Origin: Actinobacteria bacterium casp-actino5
Lineage (GTDB): Bacteria > Actinomycetota > Acidimicrobiia > Acidimicrobiales > Ilumatobacteraceae
Length of the DNA: 64,000 bases
Reading direction: 5' to 3'
Assembly (NCBI GenBank): GCA_001510385.1
Contig: LFFE01000007.1
Coordinates: 1-64,000, forward strand
In this document: positions 7,844 to 18,377 of the stretch, in pieces
Layout of the letters: each line of letters begins with the position of its first letter
How positions within the stretch are numbered: position 1 is the stretch's first letter
Notes under the pieces: model-generated
Databases searched by the model: none
Told to the model about the DNA's origin: nothing
What the model saw: the letters and a program-made list of their open reading frames with translations, nothing else
Position numbers and translations under genes: made by a program

Positions 7844-10800
7844 CTCCCGATCTAGGGCCGACCAGCAGCAGCTCACCACGATCACGATGATCCCCCACTG
7901 CGCCCACGACATCGACGACGGCCAGCGGATGTCGACCGGCATATCCCATCTCACTTGGCGAACTGATGTCCACAGCCACATCGGACCTATCACCAATCCG
8001 CCGAGCATCAATCGTGTTCTCGGAGCGCAACGACGGAGTGGCCACGCCAAGAGCGCTGGTAACCCAAACAGCACCATTGAGGCCACCGCGAGGGTTCGGC
8101 GAGATGTCGTGCTTCGGGTGTGCAACGGTTCACTTTGGTGAATGCGAGCCTTACGAAGCGCCAGGTAGCAAATTACGAGAACCATCGCAGCCGATATGAG
8201 GAGCCCTACGTTGACCCAACGTTGAGGATCCCAACTGAGAATCACTACTCCAGATGCCGATTCGGGGACCCACCACGCCATGGCGTACCCATTCACCAGC
8301 AGTGGTTCGCCGAGATCAATCCCTTCCAAACTGGCTGACCAACCCTTACTAAACGATTCGTTCACCAGCAACCACTTGCCGCCCGCCTCGACGTCGATCA
8401 CCATTCGGGTCGACGATCGGTCAACTGATACCTCACGTAGCCCAACAGGTTGCAAACCTGACCCAGAGTCGAGCACGAGTGAATCGATGTGCAGACCGCT
8501 GATGTGACCGGGCGTCGTCATGAGCCGATGCGTACCCGCTCTCAGGGCCACCGTGTCGCAGCCACGAAAGCCGTTCTCAAAAATTTGTATCGGGACGTCG
8601 GCGCCATCGATTTGAAGAACACCTGACACACATTCATCTGCAGGAAACAACCACTTGTCACCATCATCTAGAGACGTACGTTCGATGGCGATTGGCAGCA
8701 CTCGCAGTTCGTCAGCAAAACGGTTGACGGTGGTCGCCTGTGCGATTTCTGTGAAATCGAGTCGCAATTCATCACTCGTCACGCTCTCCCATGGAATCTC
8801 AATGACGCCGTCGTCAGCGACGTCGATCACCATGTCGAGACCACCGCGGTCAGTAACGCGCACTGACCGAACTGCGCTGACCAATCCGTTCGTCGAGAAC
8901 GTGACCTGAAAGTTGCCATTCTCTGCACGGGACGACGTATCAAACACAACCCACGGCTGCATCGGATCAAACTCAGACACCCACAACAACTCGCTCACTC
9001 CTCGCAGCGATGGCGATGACTCGATCACCGGCAGACGATTCGATACTCGTGCGAGGGACCATGAACCTGACAATCGCATCGTGAGATCATCTGTGCTCGA
9101 GAACACACGCCGAAGTTGTGGTTCCGGGTCAAAGCGATTTGCGATCGACTCATCGATTCGACGGCGATCAAAGATGTACGTTTCACGTTCTGATCGACCC
9201 GAAAACGTTGAAGATGGGGGGAGCACAATCCATTCCATTGATACCGGAACGCCTTCGAGGGTGATTTCTGCGAATCCGACCCCTGCAGAATTTCCGTAAC
9301 CAGGTAATGGCCCGACTGAATCGGAAATCACCTCGATGTCGATCGACCTCAACATTGAGCCATCGAGTTGAATTAGTTGTCCGTCGCCTTGACGTGATCG
9401 ATCATCGAGGGCAACAGTCATAAATTGCTCCCCATCGTCGGTGTGCAAGGTGATCCACACTTCGGTGATCCAGCGCGTTCGTTCCCCCTCAACTGGTTGC
9501 AGGAGTTTTAACCAGGTCGGAGAACTTGGTGAGGTCAAGGTGCCAGACCAGGTGAGTCCATCCGTGCTCTCGAGCGCGGCACCTCTCCACGCGGTAAACG
9601 GGTCACCATCCAACGCATGCTCAGGCCGATCTTCCGCGGACAGGATCACTTCTGACCCATACGATGACGCGGAGACCTGAGAGAACCCACCATCGAGCTG
9701 GGAGACGACCTCGGACCTCACATCGGCAGCAACACCGAGCATGTCGAGTGACTCGTCATCACTGCGTTCGCCAGCCTGTTGTGTTGCGCCGAGAATTCCC
9801 CCAATCGAGTACCAACGACGGTCCTCACGACGATTCGAGTCGCCGTACACATTCCACGTCGCGAGACCGTTCGCAGTAGCACCAACCGAGTCAGCGTCGA
9901 AGAGAACCTCTGAGCCGTCGATCATGCCAAGTTCCGCCATAGTGACGATCGTCGCCCCACTTCCATTCAGGTTGATCGGTGAGGTTTCCCGCATCGTTAC
10001 TATCGACGGTGCAACACCACTCCAAATCGCAAGAGCGGGCACCGTCCCGATACCCGGGGTCCCACCAAATGTTTGCTCGTCAACGAGGACCTCATCGGGG
10101 CGCAAGTCAGGTCCTGCATACACCTGCGTGAGACCAGAGGCATCGAGTCGTTCGGTCACATCATCAGGTCTAGCGAGCGCGTAACGCTCAAATGCAAGAT
10201 CATTTCGGGCGATAACTGTGTCAACAGAGAGCAGGGAGGCGAGCGGCACGATTGCTTCTGGCGAGAGCGTGTTCTCTGCAACCCGACGCTCGATATCCGA
10301 CATGAGATCGGCTGAACCAGCAGTACCCAGCGGAATCAGTTCTCGAGCAACGGTCGGCCGTTCAGTAAGGCCCGGAAACACCGGGTCAATCGTCCCTCCC
10401 CATCGATATGAAGCAAAATCGCTTCCTGGGGTGATCCACACCCGGTGGCTCGCGTCATCTCCAACCATTTCCGCGGCGTCATACCAGTAGCCAGGAATCG
10501 ATGAACGCGTAATTGCTTCGGTGGCAATCCCACCGACAAACCACGGCAATGCTTGAACGGCAACCGCGACGAGTGGGACAACTGAACGAAGTTGAGATCT
10601 GCTGCGATTACCACGCTCGATAAAGCCGGCAAGGCCAAGTGCTAAACCGAGAACAAGAACTGGCAAGGCGCGCTGTGTAGAACGTAGGACAAGGCCCGGA
10701 CCACTCGAAATCGACCACTGGAACGCCATCCCCCACGGGCTCCAGCGTCCGGTCGAGCCTGATCCGATAGCTGCGGCAAGACCGACAAGAACGAGCCACA

Positions 10801-11779
10801 CAGCAGGTTGGGCAGCTTCTCGGGGCAACCCCCGAAGACCTAAAAGAGAACAACACGCAATCGCCAGCCCAAGCATGAGATACCAAGGTTGGGCAAGCAA
10901 CCCGTAAGTTGCCCCAACCCACGGATCCATCCAGTCACCACCGTAGGAAAACCAGTAACCGAATCCACGAAGAAGTTCCGATGGCAGGGTCGTGCTTTTG
11001 ATCGTTTCATACGTCTCGGTGAAACGAAGAATGTCGAGCCCGAATCTGCTCTGCACAACTAACGCAGTGATCCACCAAAGTGAAACAGCCGTGCTGCATG
11101 CGGCGCACCTCAGCAACAGAGCGCCAGCAGCCCTCCAGTTTCGTGCCTGAACGATGGCCCACACAGTGGCACCCATCACCACATACGCAATCGAGGTGGC
11201 ATTTACGGTGCCACTCACCAGCACGAGAAGGCCGAACTGGGCCGGGGCCCGCCAACCCCGGGGATCTCGTAACCCGCGACAGATCACCACAACCATCCAG
11301 GGGAATACCGCCCAAGGCACCAAGATCGCAGAAATACGCGAGATGTATGTGAACAGGTACGGGCTCCACCCGTAGGCAATACCCACTGTCAGCGCTCCGC
11401 GGGTGGTCAGCCCGAGTGAGCGCCCAAGATGTTGAGCACCAATCGATGCACAAGCGACGAGACAGCCCCACCACAGTCGCTGAGTCAGCCAGTCGGGAAC
11501 GGACAACACGTCAGCAATTCCCCACCACGTGCCCATCGGAAAGAGGTACCCGATGTACTGATGAGTGACGGTACCTAACCCAATCGATGGGTTCCACAGG
11601 CTTGATGCTGAACGCAACAACGACCATGGGTCGATCATCAGATACGACTTCGTATCCGCCGCAATACGACCCGGGCTGCTCCAGATCGGTGGCATCAACG
11701 ACAGGCACAGCAGTAACAGGGTGCCCGACGAAACTCCAAGGTCCTTCGCTCTACGGAGGGTTGAAAAATTGCTACTCAT
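7841..11779 (-). CDS. aftD: AftD-like alpha-(1->3)-arabinofuranosyltransferase (GT-C, DUF3367 type)
   Basis: Very large membrane arabinosyltransferase, 1312 aa (about 1400 in M. tuberculosis AftD). AftD uses decaprenyl-phosphoryl-arabinose to branch arabinan outside the membrane. The N-terminal GT-C part has the family motif AADTKSYLMIDPWSLL (Asp42-Thr-Lys44), then SSLWNP and GYLFPMGTWWGIAD, with around ten hydrophobic helices to about residue 430. The middle is soluble and contains a discoidin/F5-F8-like sugar-binding module (ASSYGSEVILSAEDRPEHAL, ALDGDPFTAWRG). Two or three helices close the C-terminus. The start at 11779 overlaps the acyltransferase stop by 8 bp. Which arabinose linkage it makes cannot be read from sequence. 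Confidence 0.88.
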   Translation of the reverse strand: MSSNFSTLRRAKDLGVSSGTLLLLCLSLMPPIWSSPGRIAADTKSYLMIDPWSLLRSASSLWNPSIGLGTVTHQYIGYLFPMGTWWGIADVLSVPDWLTQRLWWGCLVACASIGAQHLGRSLGLTTRGALTVGIAYGWSPYLFTYISRISAILVPWAVFPWMVVVICRGLRDPRGWRAPAQFGLLVLVSGTVNATSIAYVVMGATVWAIVQARNWRAAGALLLRCAACSTAVSLWWITALVVQSRFGLDILRFTETYETIKSTTLPSELLRGFGYWFSYGGDWMDPWVGATYGLLAQPWYLMLGLAIACCSLLGLRGLPREAAQPAVWLVLVGLAAAIGSGSTGRWSPWGMAFQWSISSGPGLVLRSTQRALPVLVLGLALGLAGFIERGNRSRSQLRSVVPLVAVAVQALPWFVGGIATEAITRSSIPGYWYDAAEMVGDDASHRVWITPGSDFASYRWGGTIDPVFPGLTERPTVARELIPLGTAGSADLMSDIERRVAENTLSPEAIVPLASLLSVDTVIARNDLAFERYALARPDDVTERLDASGLTQVYAGPDLRPDEVLVDEQTFGGTPGIGTVPALAIWSGVAPSIVTMRETSPINLNGSGATIVTMAELGMIDGSEVLFDADSVGATANGLATWNVYGDSNRREDRRWYSIGGILGATQQAGERSDDESLDMLGVAADVRSEVVSQLDGGFSQVSASSYGSEVILSAEDRPEHALDGDPFTAWRGAALESTDGLTWSGTLTSPSSPTWLKLLQPVEGERTRWITEVWITLHTDDGEQFMTVALDDRSRQGDGQLIQLDGSMLRSIDIEVISDSVGPLPGYGNSAGVGFAEITLEGVPVSMEWIVLPPSSTFSGRSERETYIFDRRRIDESIANRFDPEPQLRRVFSSTDDLTMRLSGSWSLARVSNRLPVIESSPSLRGVSELLWVSEFDPMQPWVVFDTSSRAENGNFQVTFSTNGLVSAVRSVRVTDRGGLDMVIDVADDGVIEIPWESVTSDELRLDFTEIAQATTVNRFADELRVLPIAIERTSLDDGDKWLFPADECVSGVLQIDGADVPIQIFENGFRGCDTVALRAGTHRLMTTPGHISGLHIDSLVLDSGSGLQPVGLREVSVDRSSTRMVIDVEAGGKWLLVNESFSKGWSASLEGIDLGEPLLVNGYAMAWWVPESASGVVILSWDPQRWVNVGLLISAAMVLVICYLALRKARIHQSEPLHTRSTTSRRTLAVASMVLFGLPALLAWPLRRCAPRTRLMLGGLVIGPMWLWTSVRQVRWDMPVDIRWPSSMSWAQWGIIVIVVSCCWSALDRE

Positions 11780-13817
11780 TTACAGATCCCGAAGCCGATG
11801 CAATAGGTGTCCGAAACAGATCATCCAGTCGTTGCCCCAACCACTGAAGTACTAGCGGCTTCGCCTCGTCTGAATAGTGGATCCCGTCGCGATGAAGTTC
11901 AAGCCCATCGATGGTCGGCTCATAGGTTCCACTTGGACAGGTCAATTCACGCATATCAATCCAACTCACTTCACCACCGAGCGACTCGACAAATGCCTGA
12001 CCAGCTTGATTTAGATCTGCCGTTCGCTCGGCACTTACGCGAGCATCGAGGTCAAACCCAGTTGGGTCGTCATCGAGGTTGAAACAAGGAACTCCAGCGA
12101 TCACAACGGACGCTCCATTCGCCTGCGCCACGGCCACATTTTCACTCCACGACTCTCGCAACACTTCTTCGTACCGTTGAGTTCCGTATGCAATGTTCTC
12201 ACCGTTGATCTCAACGTCGTACGAATCCCAATGCGAAAGACCGATCAGCACCACGGATGGGTCATCGCTTTGGACACTTTCGACCCACGAGTCGAGCCGA
12301 CCATCACACCCGTCGCGAGAGTCGTCCGAGAGCGTTCCGCAACCGACTCTGGTATCGGCTGAAACTGACCACCCTGACATCAACGGTCGTTCCTTGTTCC
12401 AAGCAGCGAGTTCGAGCCAGATCGAGTCTCCAAGTATCAGCAACGACAAATTTTTCGTTGGAATCGTTGTCGAAGGGGCAACTGTCGTCAAGGTCGAGGT
12501 CGTTGGTACACGTAGCGCAGGTGCTGCTGTCGGGTCGGTCGTCTGCACGACTTGCGAGTTGTCCGAACGTTCGTTTGCGTCATCCACCACTGGTGACGTC
12601 ATCGTCGGAACGGCAGCGATTCGCCCATCTTCTTCTCGTGGACTCTCAGTAGGAACAACGAGCAGAACAACCACAACAAGCACTAGCCCTGCGATGACGA
12701 GCGCCACTGCGGCGGCCGGTCGAGCAGAACACCGACGTCTCATCGGACGCTCAACACACATAAACGACATCACCGCAACCACATAACAGGCAACAAGTTT
12801 CGTCATTACAAGTTGGGCTCCATTACCCGTCGGCCACAGCGCGTCGATAGCAATGAATACCGGCCAATGCCAGAGGTATAGGCCGTACGACATCCTGCCA
12901 AGGTGGGCCAACGGTCGCGCCGCAATCAAACGGGCAGTGACTGATGCTGGTGATTCACGTATACCAACAATCAACATCACACTCGTGAGTGCTGCCAAGG
13001 TGAACCCGCCGCGGTACATCCAAATCTGTTCATCGGTGGCGGTGACGACAAGACCCAGACATCCGAGAAGACCAACTGTCGCAACCGCTGACATGATCTT
13101 GTTGGTAAGAGGCGAGATGAGGAGCTGTCGGCGACTCATCACAATGGCTGCGATAGAGCCAATAAGTAATGCTTGAGCCCGAGCGTCCGTCCCGTAGTAC
13201 GAGCGAGATGGGTCTTCGGGTGTGGTGATGTACACCATCCACATCGCAGAGAGTCCTGCCGCCGCCAGCGTCACCCATAGCAAGATTCGATCCCGACGTA
13301 CCAACACGGCCACCAGCACCGGCCAGAGCAAATACCACTGTTCTTCAATTGCGAGACTCCACGTGTGGATAAATGGACTCGGCCGGGAGAACAGTTCGAA
13401 GTACGACTCACCTCTGAAGATTTCCGCCCAGTTCTGCATGTAGAGGAGTGTTCCGATCGCATCAGATCTGGTTGCGTCAGAAATTGAGCCCTGGCCAGCC
13501 ACGAGCGTGACACCGAGAACGACAGTCACCATGGCCAACAGCGCTGGAAGTAAACGAATGGCTCGTCGAGTCCAGAATGATCCAACTGATACCAAACCAG
13601 TTGCTACAAACTCCCGCACTAGCAATGTTGTGATGAGGTAGCCACTCAATACAAAGAAGATGTCGACCCCGAGAAAACCTCCACCGGCAAAGCCAACGCC
13701 GGCGTGATAGAGCGCAACCGAGGTGACTGCAAGGGCTCGCACTCCATCAAGACTCGGGTCATACGACAATAGAGATGATCGATCGGGAGCACCTGGCGCA
13801 GAGGTGGTGTATGGCAT
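11772..13817 (-). CDS. OafA-type membrane acyltransferase with C-terminal SGNH domain
   Basis: Integral membrane acyltransferase-3 protein (681 aa) that would O-acylate an envelope polysaccharide. The N-terminal domain has SLDGVRALAVTSVALYHAG with the catalytic His, FLGVDIFFVLSGYLIT, and WSLAIEEQWYLLWP, within about ten helices. A Thr/Ser-rich linker leads to an SGNH esterase/transferase domain with GDSI (Ser465) and DGIHYS (Asp644, His647). The frame is open to 13952, but ATG at 13817 gives a normal N-terminus and lies 4 bp after the upstream stop. Its place between two arabinosyltransferase genes suggests the arabinan as acceptor. The acyl group is unknown. Confidence 0.9.
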   Translation of the reverse strand: MPYTTSAPGAPDRSSLLSYDPSLDGVRALAVTSVALYHAGVGFAGGGFLGVDIFFVLSGYLITTLLVREFVATGLVSVGSFWTRRAIRLLPALLAMVTVVLGVTLVAGQGSISDATRSDAIGTLLYMQNWAEIFRGESYFELFSRPSPFIHTWSLAIEEQWYLLWPVLVAVLVRRDRILLWVTLAAAGLSAMWMVYITTPEDPSRSYYGTDARAQALLIGSIAAIVMSRRQLLISPLTNKIMSAVATVGLLGCLGLVVTATDEQIWMYRGGFTLAALTSVMLIVGIRESPASVTARLIAARPLAHLGRMSYGLYLWHWPVFIAIDALWPTGNGAQLVMTKLVACYVVAVMSFMCVERPMRRRCSARPAAAVALVIAGLVLVVVVLLVVPTESPREEDGRIAAVPTMTSPVVDDANERSDNSQVVQTTDPTAAPALRVPTTSTLTTVAPSTTIPTKNLSLLILGDSIWLELAAWNKERPLMSGWSVSADTRVGCGTLSDDSRDGCDGRLDSWVESVQSDDPSVVLIGLSHWDSYDVEINGENIAYGTQRYEEVLRESWSENVAVAQANGASVVIAGVPCFNLDDDPTGFDLDARVSAERTADLNQAGQAFVESLGGEVSWIDMRELTCPSGTYEPTIDGLELHRDGIHYSDEAKPLVLQWLGQRLDDLFRTPIASASGSVNE

Positions 13818-13821
13818 TTCC

Positions 13822-16800
13822 TCATCGCCTCGAGGAGTCCAAGATGCACCATGTGGTGACTGCGACAAGTGCAGCGAACATTGGTGCGTGAAGTACTTCG
13901 AAGTGGCTGGGCCAAGCGATTCCATGGGATGGTCGATCGACGACAACTTCACCGCAGGTCACGGCGATGATCAGGCCAATTGCAATCAGGCCAACACGCT
14001 CCAGTCGAGGAATCGCTATCGCAAGGATTGCTACGACTATTCCGTAGATGGGGCCGACGAGAACTGCGGATGTTGCGGCCGAAACCAGAGCCATCACAAG
14101 TAGCGACCTGGTGCTTGTGCCATAGGAACCGAAACCTTCACGCCCTCGGCGACCGGGATTTAACACAATGACGACCAGCGCGAAACCTACCGATGCAGCT
14201 GAAAGAAGTAAGGCGATCCGGTACCAGCGATCGGGCGCCCACTCACTGACAATTCCTTCCTGCGAGGAGGAGGGAGGTAGGTGTACTCCGGTGGCACCTC
14301 CGACGAGAGACACCGACTCAAGTGGAACACCACCAAAGCGATCAACCCAGCCACTAGCGAAGGCATGATCAACCCGATACGAACAACACACAGGCGATGA
14401 CTCACGAACTGTGTCGCGCAATATGAGACGGTCTGCTTGGGTCATCACCTCGTGTTCGCCCGAACTCAACACAATTGGCATGCCATCGCACGTACCTTGC
14501 CCATCGGTTGCGATGGGGATATCGACCCCATCGATACTGAGAACCCCATCTCGACACTCTGAGCCAGCGCCTCCGATACCCACGGTCGACAGCACCATCT
14601 CCCTCTCAATCGGAGTGTTGATGATGCGGCGCATCGTTGGCTCAGGGTCTGTCCGGCTCAAGTCAGGTCGGTCGACTTGCCAGCGTGATAGGACCATGTC
14701 GGTTGTTGTCGACGGCATTGCCGGAACCACCAGCCATTCCTCGATTTGATGGTCGCCAATCTCGCTGATGCCCGCCCATCGCGTTCCCGGTGCAACATCA
14801 GTGATTGTCAACTCAAGAAAGTAGGTGTCAGCAGGTAGTTCGAGTCGGTCGGTACCTCCGCCATCACGAATGGGCAGAGCGACAGTTTCCTGCCCGGCAC
14901 TGCGGGATCGGAACCTGGCGACCATCTCTCGGACAGCGCCAACTTCAGCAACCACGGTCGGATGGATTGAGGTCAGCGGTCCTTCAATCGCAAGAGATAC
15001 GGGTGTGCGTTCAGGGTCTTCGATTAACCAAGCCGTTGCAAGGTCGCCGTCAAATGCACGCGATACCCGGTGTTCCGGCGTGAATTCGAATGTTGCTCCG
15101 TATGTCGACGCCACCACTGAGACGAATGACTCTGGGGACCATCGAATGTTCGTCTGCACGGGATCTGGAACGGTGAGCCGCTGAACACCATCGCGTTCCA
15201 GATCAGTGAGATCGCTGGTTGCGCCACGAGTTGCCTGTGATGTCCTCCACTGCCGAGCCTGATTGCGATCTCCATCGGTGATCACGGTGACCGATCCAGG
15301 TGGAGCATCACCAGCTCTCCAAACGAGGTCGGCGGCCGAAATCAGATTGCTATTCGCCGCAGCTAGTGCTCCCTGTCCACCACCCCACAAGTCAACCTGT
15401 CGAGCATTCGCTGGTTCGGGTTTAAGTACGCGAAAGATTGCCCCGACACCATCGACGTCAACAACGGGTTCAAGGCCATCGATTCCCTGAAGGACATCTG
15501 GTTCAAGTTGGGCGGTCCGATAACGACCGAAATTCACATCTTCAGCAACCCACACTGCATCAACTCCAAGAAGACGAGCAACCGTTGATAGCCCACTTGG
15601 ATCGAATACCCCATCTTGAATCGAGTCGTCGAGCGCGAGCAGAAGATCCATTCGATCAGGGGAGCCGAGCGGAAGTAACTCGCGAGTCAGCACGTCAACA
15701 TGCGAGGTCCATGGGGGGTCTTGAGTGTGACCCCAGGAAAATGTCGAGAACTCTGAGCCAGGTATGACTAGAAGGCGGTCAAACTCTTCTGCTGCACGAA
15801 GTAGTTCATCCCAACCTTGTGGAGGGTGTGGAGGTCGCTCGAGGGCCGGATCGACAACGGAGCCAATCCAGAACCATGGCGCAACACACATACCAAAAAT
15901 TGGAATCGTCACCGCAACAACTGGACGAAGTCGCAGCCCACTGACCAATCGACCGACTCCAATCGCTGAGATCAACAGCAGAAGTGGGACGGCTCTAGTT
16001 GATGATCGAAGCGCGATCAACGCACCATCGGGCACAACTCTCAACAGAACTCTTCCGATTGGGCTTGAGTTGTCGATCGGGTGCACGCCAACCCCCAGCG
16101 TCACGCCAACAAGCACGCATAATGCTGCGAACCCGCGATGTTCCCAACGATGCCAGAACGCGCCGATGAGCCCAGCGAAAGCCACGACAAATGTGGTGAC
16201 GACGACGAGCGGGTACTCGGTCAGGAACCTTCCATTTGCTGAAGTCTCCACGCCAGACGTCTCAACCACGTAGGTCAACCAATAGCCAGTACCGCGAACT
16301 ACTTCGACGGCAGTAGAAGTCGAGGAGACGTCTCTAAGTGTCTCTGAAAATCCAAGTAAGCCAGGGCCGTACCGTGACCCGATGACTGCCGAAGCAACCC
16401 ACCAAGCGCTGGCGAGCAACGATGCAACCCCGGATGCAACGGCCAGCCCGAACGCATGAACTCCAGGTCGTTCTCCACATCGGTACGACCAGTAGAACCA
16501 CAACAGTGGGAGTGGTGTAATCATCACGATCGCTGTTGAGTTCACCCCGCCTGCAGAGGCAATCAGCAAGGCCATGATCGCTATTGGCCTCGGCCATGGC
16601 CCACGAGTGGCCAAGATTGCTGTGCCGAGCACCCACCCCGCTACTGCCCACGGGAGCAACATTGCTGACGTTCTTGAAATATATGGAACCGTGTAGGGAG
16701 ACAATTGATAGACGATCCCCGCAACCACCGCAGAGGCATTCCCTATCCCAAGAAGTGCTCCCGCCCAGCGAGCGCCAAGGCCGGCAAGAGCAATGATGAG

Positions 16801-17073
16801 CGCAATCCACAGGCGCTGCTGCACCCAGTCTGGAAACCGCTCTGTCATCCAGAAGAATGGTCCGCTCGGCCAGAGGTAACCCGCATGTTGCTGGAGCACC
16901 CAACCTCCATGGAGGCTCTCGTTCCAGGTTGAAAGCGCTGCTGACATGAGCCGACCCGGATCCGTCAACAGGTCGTATTTGGTGTCAGCGTTACTGCGGC
17001 CTGGCTGGTCGAGCAGTAAAACGACCAATGGCCAGATACCGAGAATCCACCAATGCGGTCGCTGTTTTATCAT
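13822..17073 (-). CDS. Second AftD-like arabinofuranosyltransferase (GT-C, DUF3367 type)
   Basis: Paralogue of the 7841-11779 product, 1083 aa. It shares the N-terminal signature NADTKYDLLTDPGRLM (Asp30-Thr-Lys32), STWNES and HAGYLWPSGPFFWM, the YISRTSAMLLPWAV segment, and a periplasmic discoidin-like stretch (ASTYGATFEFTPEHRVSRAF, AFDGDLATAW). It is about 230 residues shorter, mainly in the soluble part. The start is set at ATG 17073 because the longer frame overlaps the stop of the upstream gene at 17088. Identity between the paralogues looks low outside the motifs, so they probably make different linkages or use different acceptors. Confidence 0.86.
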   Translation of the reverse strand: MIKQRPHWWILGIWPLVVLLLDQPGRSNADTKYDLLTDPGRLMSAALSTWNESLHGGWVLQQHAGYLWPSGPFFWMTERFPDWVQQRLWIALIIALAGLGARWAGALLGIGNASAVVAGIVYQLSPYTVPYISRTSAMLLPWAVAGWVLGTAILATRGPWPRPIAIMALLIASAGGVNSTAIVMITPLPLLWFYWSYRCGERPGVHAFGLAVASGVASLLASAWWVASAVIGSRYGPGLLGFSETLRDVSSTSTAVEVVRGTGYWLTYVVETSGVETSANGRFLTEYPLVVVTTFVVAFAGLIGAFWHRWEHRGFAALCVLVGVTLGVGVHPIDNSSPIGRVLLRVVPDGALIALRSSTRAVPLLLLISAIGVGRLVSGLRLRPVVAVTIPIFGMCVAPWFWIGSVVDPALERPPHPPQGWDELLRAAEEFDRLLVIPGSEFSTFSWGHTQDPPWTSHVDVLTRELLPLGSPDRMDLLLALDDSIQDGVFDPSGLSTVARLLGVDAVWVAEDVNFGRYRTAQLEPDVLQGIDGLEPVVDVDGVGAIFRVLKPEPANARQVDLWGGGQGALAAANSNLISAADLVWRAGDAPPGSVTVITDGDRNQARQWRTSQATRGATSDLTDLERDGVQRLTVPDPVQTNIRWSPESFVSVVASTYGATFEFTPEHRVSRAFDGDLATAWLIEDPERTPVSLAIEGPLTSIHPTVVAEVGAVREMVARFRSRSAGQETVALPIRDGGGTDRLELPADTYFLELTITDVAPGTRWAGISEIGDHQIEEWLVVPAMPSTTTDMVLSRWQVDRPDLSRTDPEPTMRRIINTPIEREMVLSTVGIGGAGSECRDGVLSIDGVDIPIATDGQGTCDGMPIVLSSGEHEVMTQADRLILRDTVRESSPVCCSYRVDHAFASGWVDRFGGVPLESVSLVGGATGVHLPPSSSQEGIVSEWAPDRWYRIALLLSAASVGFALVVIVLNPGRRGREGFGSYGTSTRSLLVMALVSAATSAVLVGPIYGIVVAILAIAIPRLERVGLIAIGLIIAVTCGEVVVDRPSHGIAWPSHFEVLHAPMFAALVAVTTWCILDSSRR

Positions 17074-17087
17074 TCCAAACCGACCGG

Positions 17088-18281
17088 TCACGGAATAGCA
17101 CCGAGTAATCCGTAGATGGCAGATAGACATACCAGTCCGGTCGCGCAAGTCCCAATGGCAGCTAGTTCAACCGTTCTACGCCGGGATGGGGAAAGCTGAA
17201 CATGGTCGATCCACCAAATTGCTCCAGCAATCATTGGACCAAGCGCGACAAATATGAACCGTGGCCGCGGGGTCGTCGTTGCAGCGGTCATGGTCAACAG
17301 CAGCACTCCGACGCTGTAGGCGGTCACCACGCGGTGCAATGCGACGCGTTTCATGACGAACAGACCAACGAAAATTGCGAGGACAGATATCACTGTCAAC
17401 GCCCGAGTTGGTGAGGACAGCGGGTTCATCAGCCACTCGACACAGAGCCGCGCCGTCGATGCACCAAAACTCAAACCTTCACCCCATGCCTCGCGCTGAA
17501 CGCGAAACCAGACCAGTGGCTCGCCGGCCCGGTTTCCGATGTACCACTGCGTGAACACGAAACCAGCACCAATCAGCGTTCCCGAAACCACGATCATTGC
17601 ACGTGTACGAATCGGGGTTCTTGCAACGGCAAGTGCTGCAAGACACGCTAAACCCAGAGCAATCGCATTCGGTCTCGTCATGGTTGCTATTGCCCCGGCA
17701 ACACCTGCGAGTAGCCACCTTTCATCGACCATTGCGATGAGAGCGAACCCTACCGCGACCATCATCAACGCTTCGCTGTACGCCATCGAAAGACTGAACG
17801 ACCCTGGGAACATTGCACATAGGACCATCGCCGCTACCGCAGCCTCTTCGCTCGCAAGTCGTCTGGTCAACATGCCAACGAGGACAACTCCAGTCGCGCC
17901 GAGGACAAGATTGAGCAGCATGGCAGTGGCGATCGTGCTGCCCGGAATGATGTTGTCAACGACATGCACGAGGAATGGGAACCCCGGGAAGAACGCCGCA
18001 CGCGCCTCCAACATGAAGTACGTCACTTCATCGGGAATCGATCTCGGATAGCCATACTCAACGATCGATAGGTACCAGTAGCCATCCCAACTTGACACGA
18101 CATCTCGAACATGTTTTGACATAGATACGCGCTCAAGACCGTTGCGTGCATCTTCTTGTGTTTGTGCGACAGCCACGATGCCGAACCCGAGAAATACCAA
18201 TACTCGACTCGCAGCAAAGGTCAGTAGACCAATGCCAATCGAACGATGGGAGAGGTGGCGGGTCGACTGACTCACGATCAT
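17088..18281 (-). CDS. GT-C mannosyltransferase-like membrane protein (PIG-V-like)
   Basis: Multispanning membrane protein of 397 aa with about nine hydrophobic segments. The motif SWDGYWYLSIVEYGYP after the first helix matches the catalytic Asp loop of PIG-V-like GT-C mannosyltransferases. It is followed by AAFFPGFPFLV and by MTRPNAIALGLACL, the conserved TRPNG-like helix. Such enzymes take mannose from a polyprenol-phosphate donor on the outer face of the membrane. It is the first gene of the long minus-strand block, 14 bp before the second AftD-like gene. Acceptor unknown. Confidence 0.82.
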   Translation of the reverse strand: MIVSQSTRHLSHRSIGIGLLTFAASRVLVFLGFGIVAVAQTQEDARNGLERVSMSKHVRDVVSSWDGYWYLSIVEYGYPRSIPDEVTYFMLEARAAFFPGFPFLVHVVDNIIPGSTIATAMLLNLVLGATGVVLVGMLTRRLASEEAAVAAMVLCAMFPGSFSLSMAYSEALMMVAVGFALIAMVDERWLLAGVAGAIATMTRPNAIALGLACLAALAVARTPIRTRAMIVVSGTLIGAGFVFTQWYIGNRAGEPLVWFRVQREAWGEGLSFGASTARLCVEWLMNPLSSPTRALTVISVLAIFVGLFVMKRVALHRVVTAYSVGVLLLTMTAATTTPRPRFIFVALGPMIAGAIWWIDHVQLSPSRRRTVELAAIGTCATGLVCLSAIYGLLGAIP

Positions 18282-18377
18282 GAAACGGTACCAGTTCGAC
18301 TTACAAGGCTGTCACTAACGGCGATTGCACGCGGCGACTCGCTCTCGCTGTGTTCGGTGAGATGTGACCGTCTCGCC

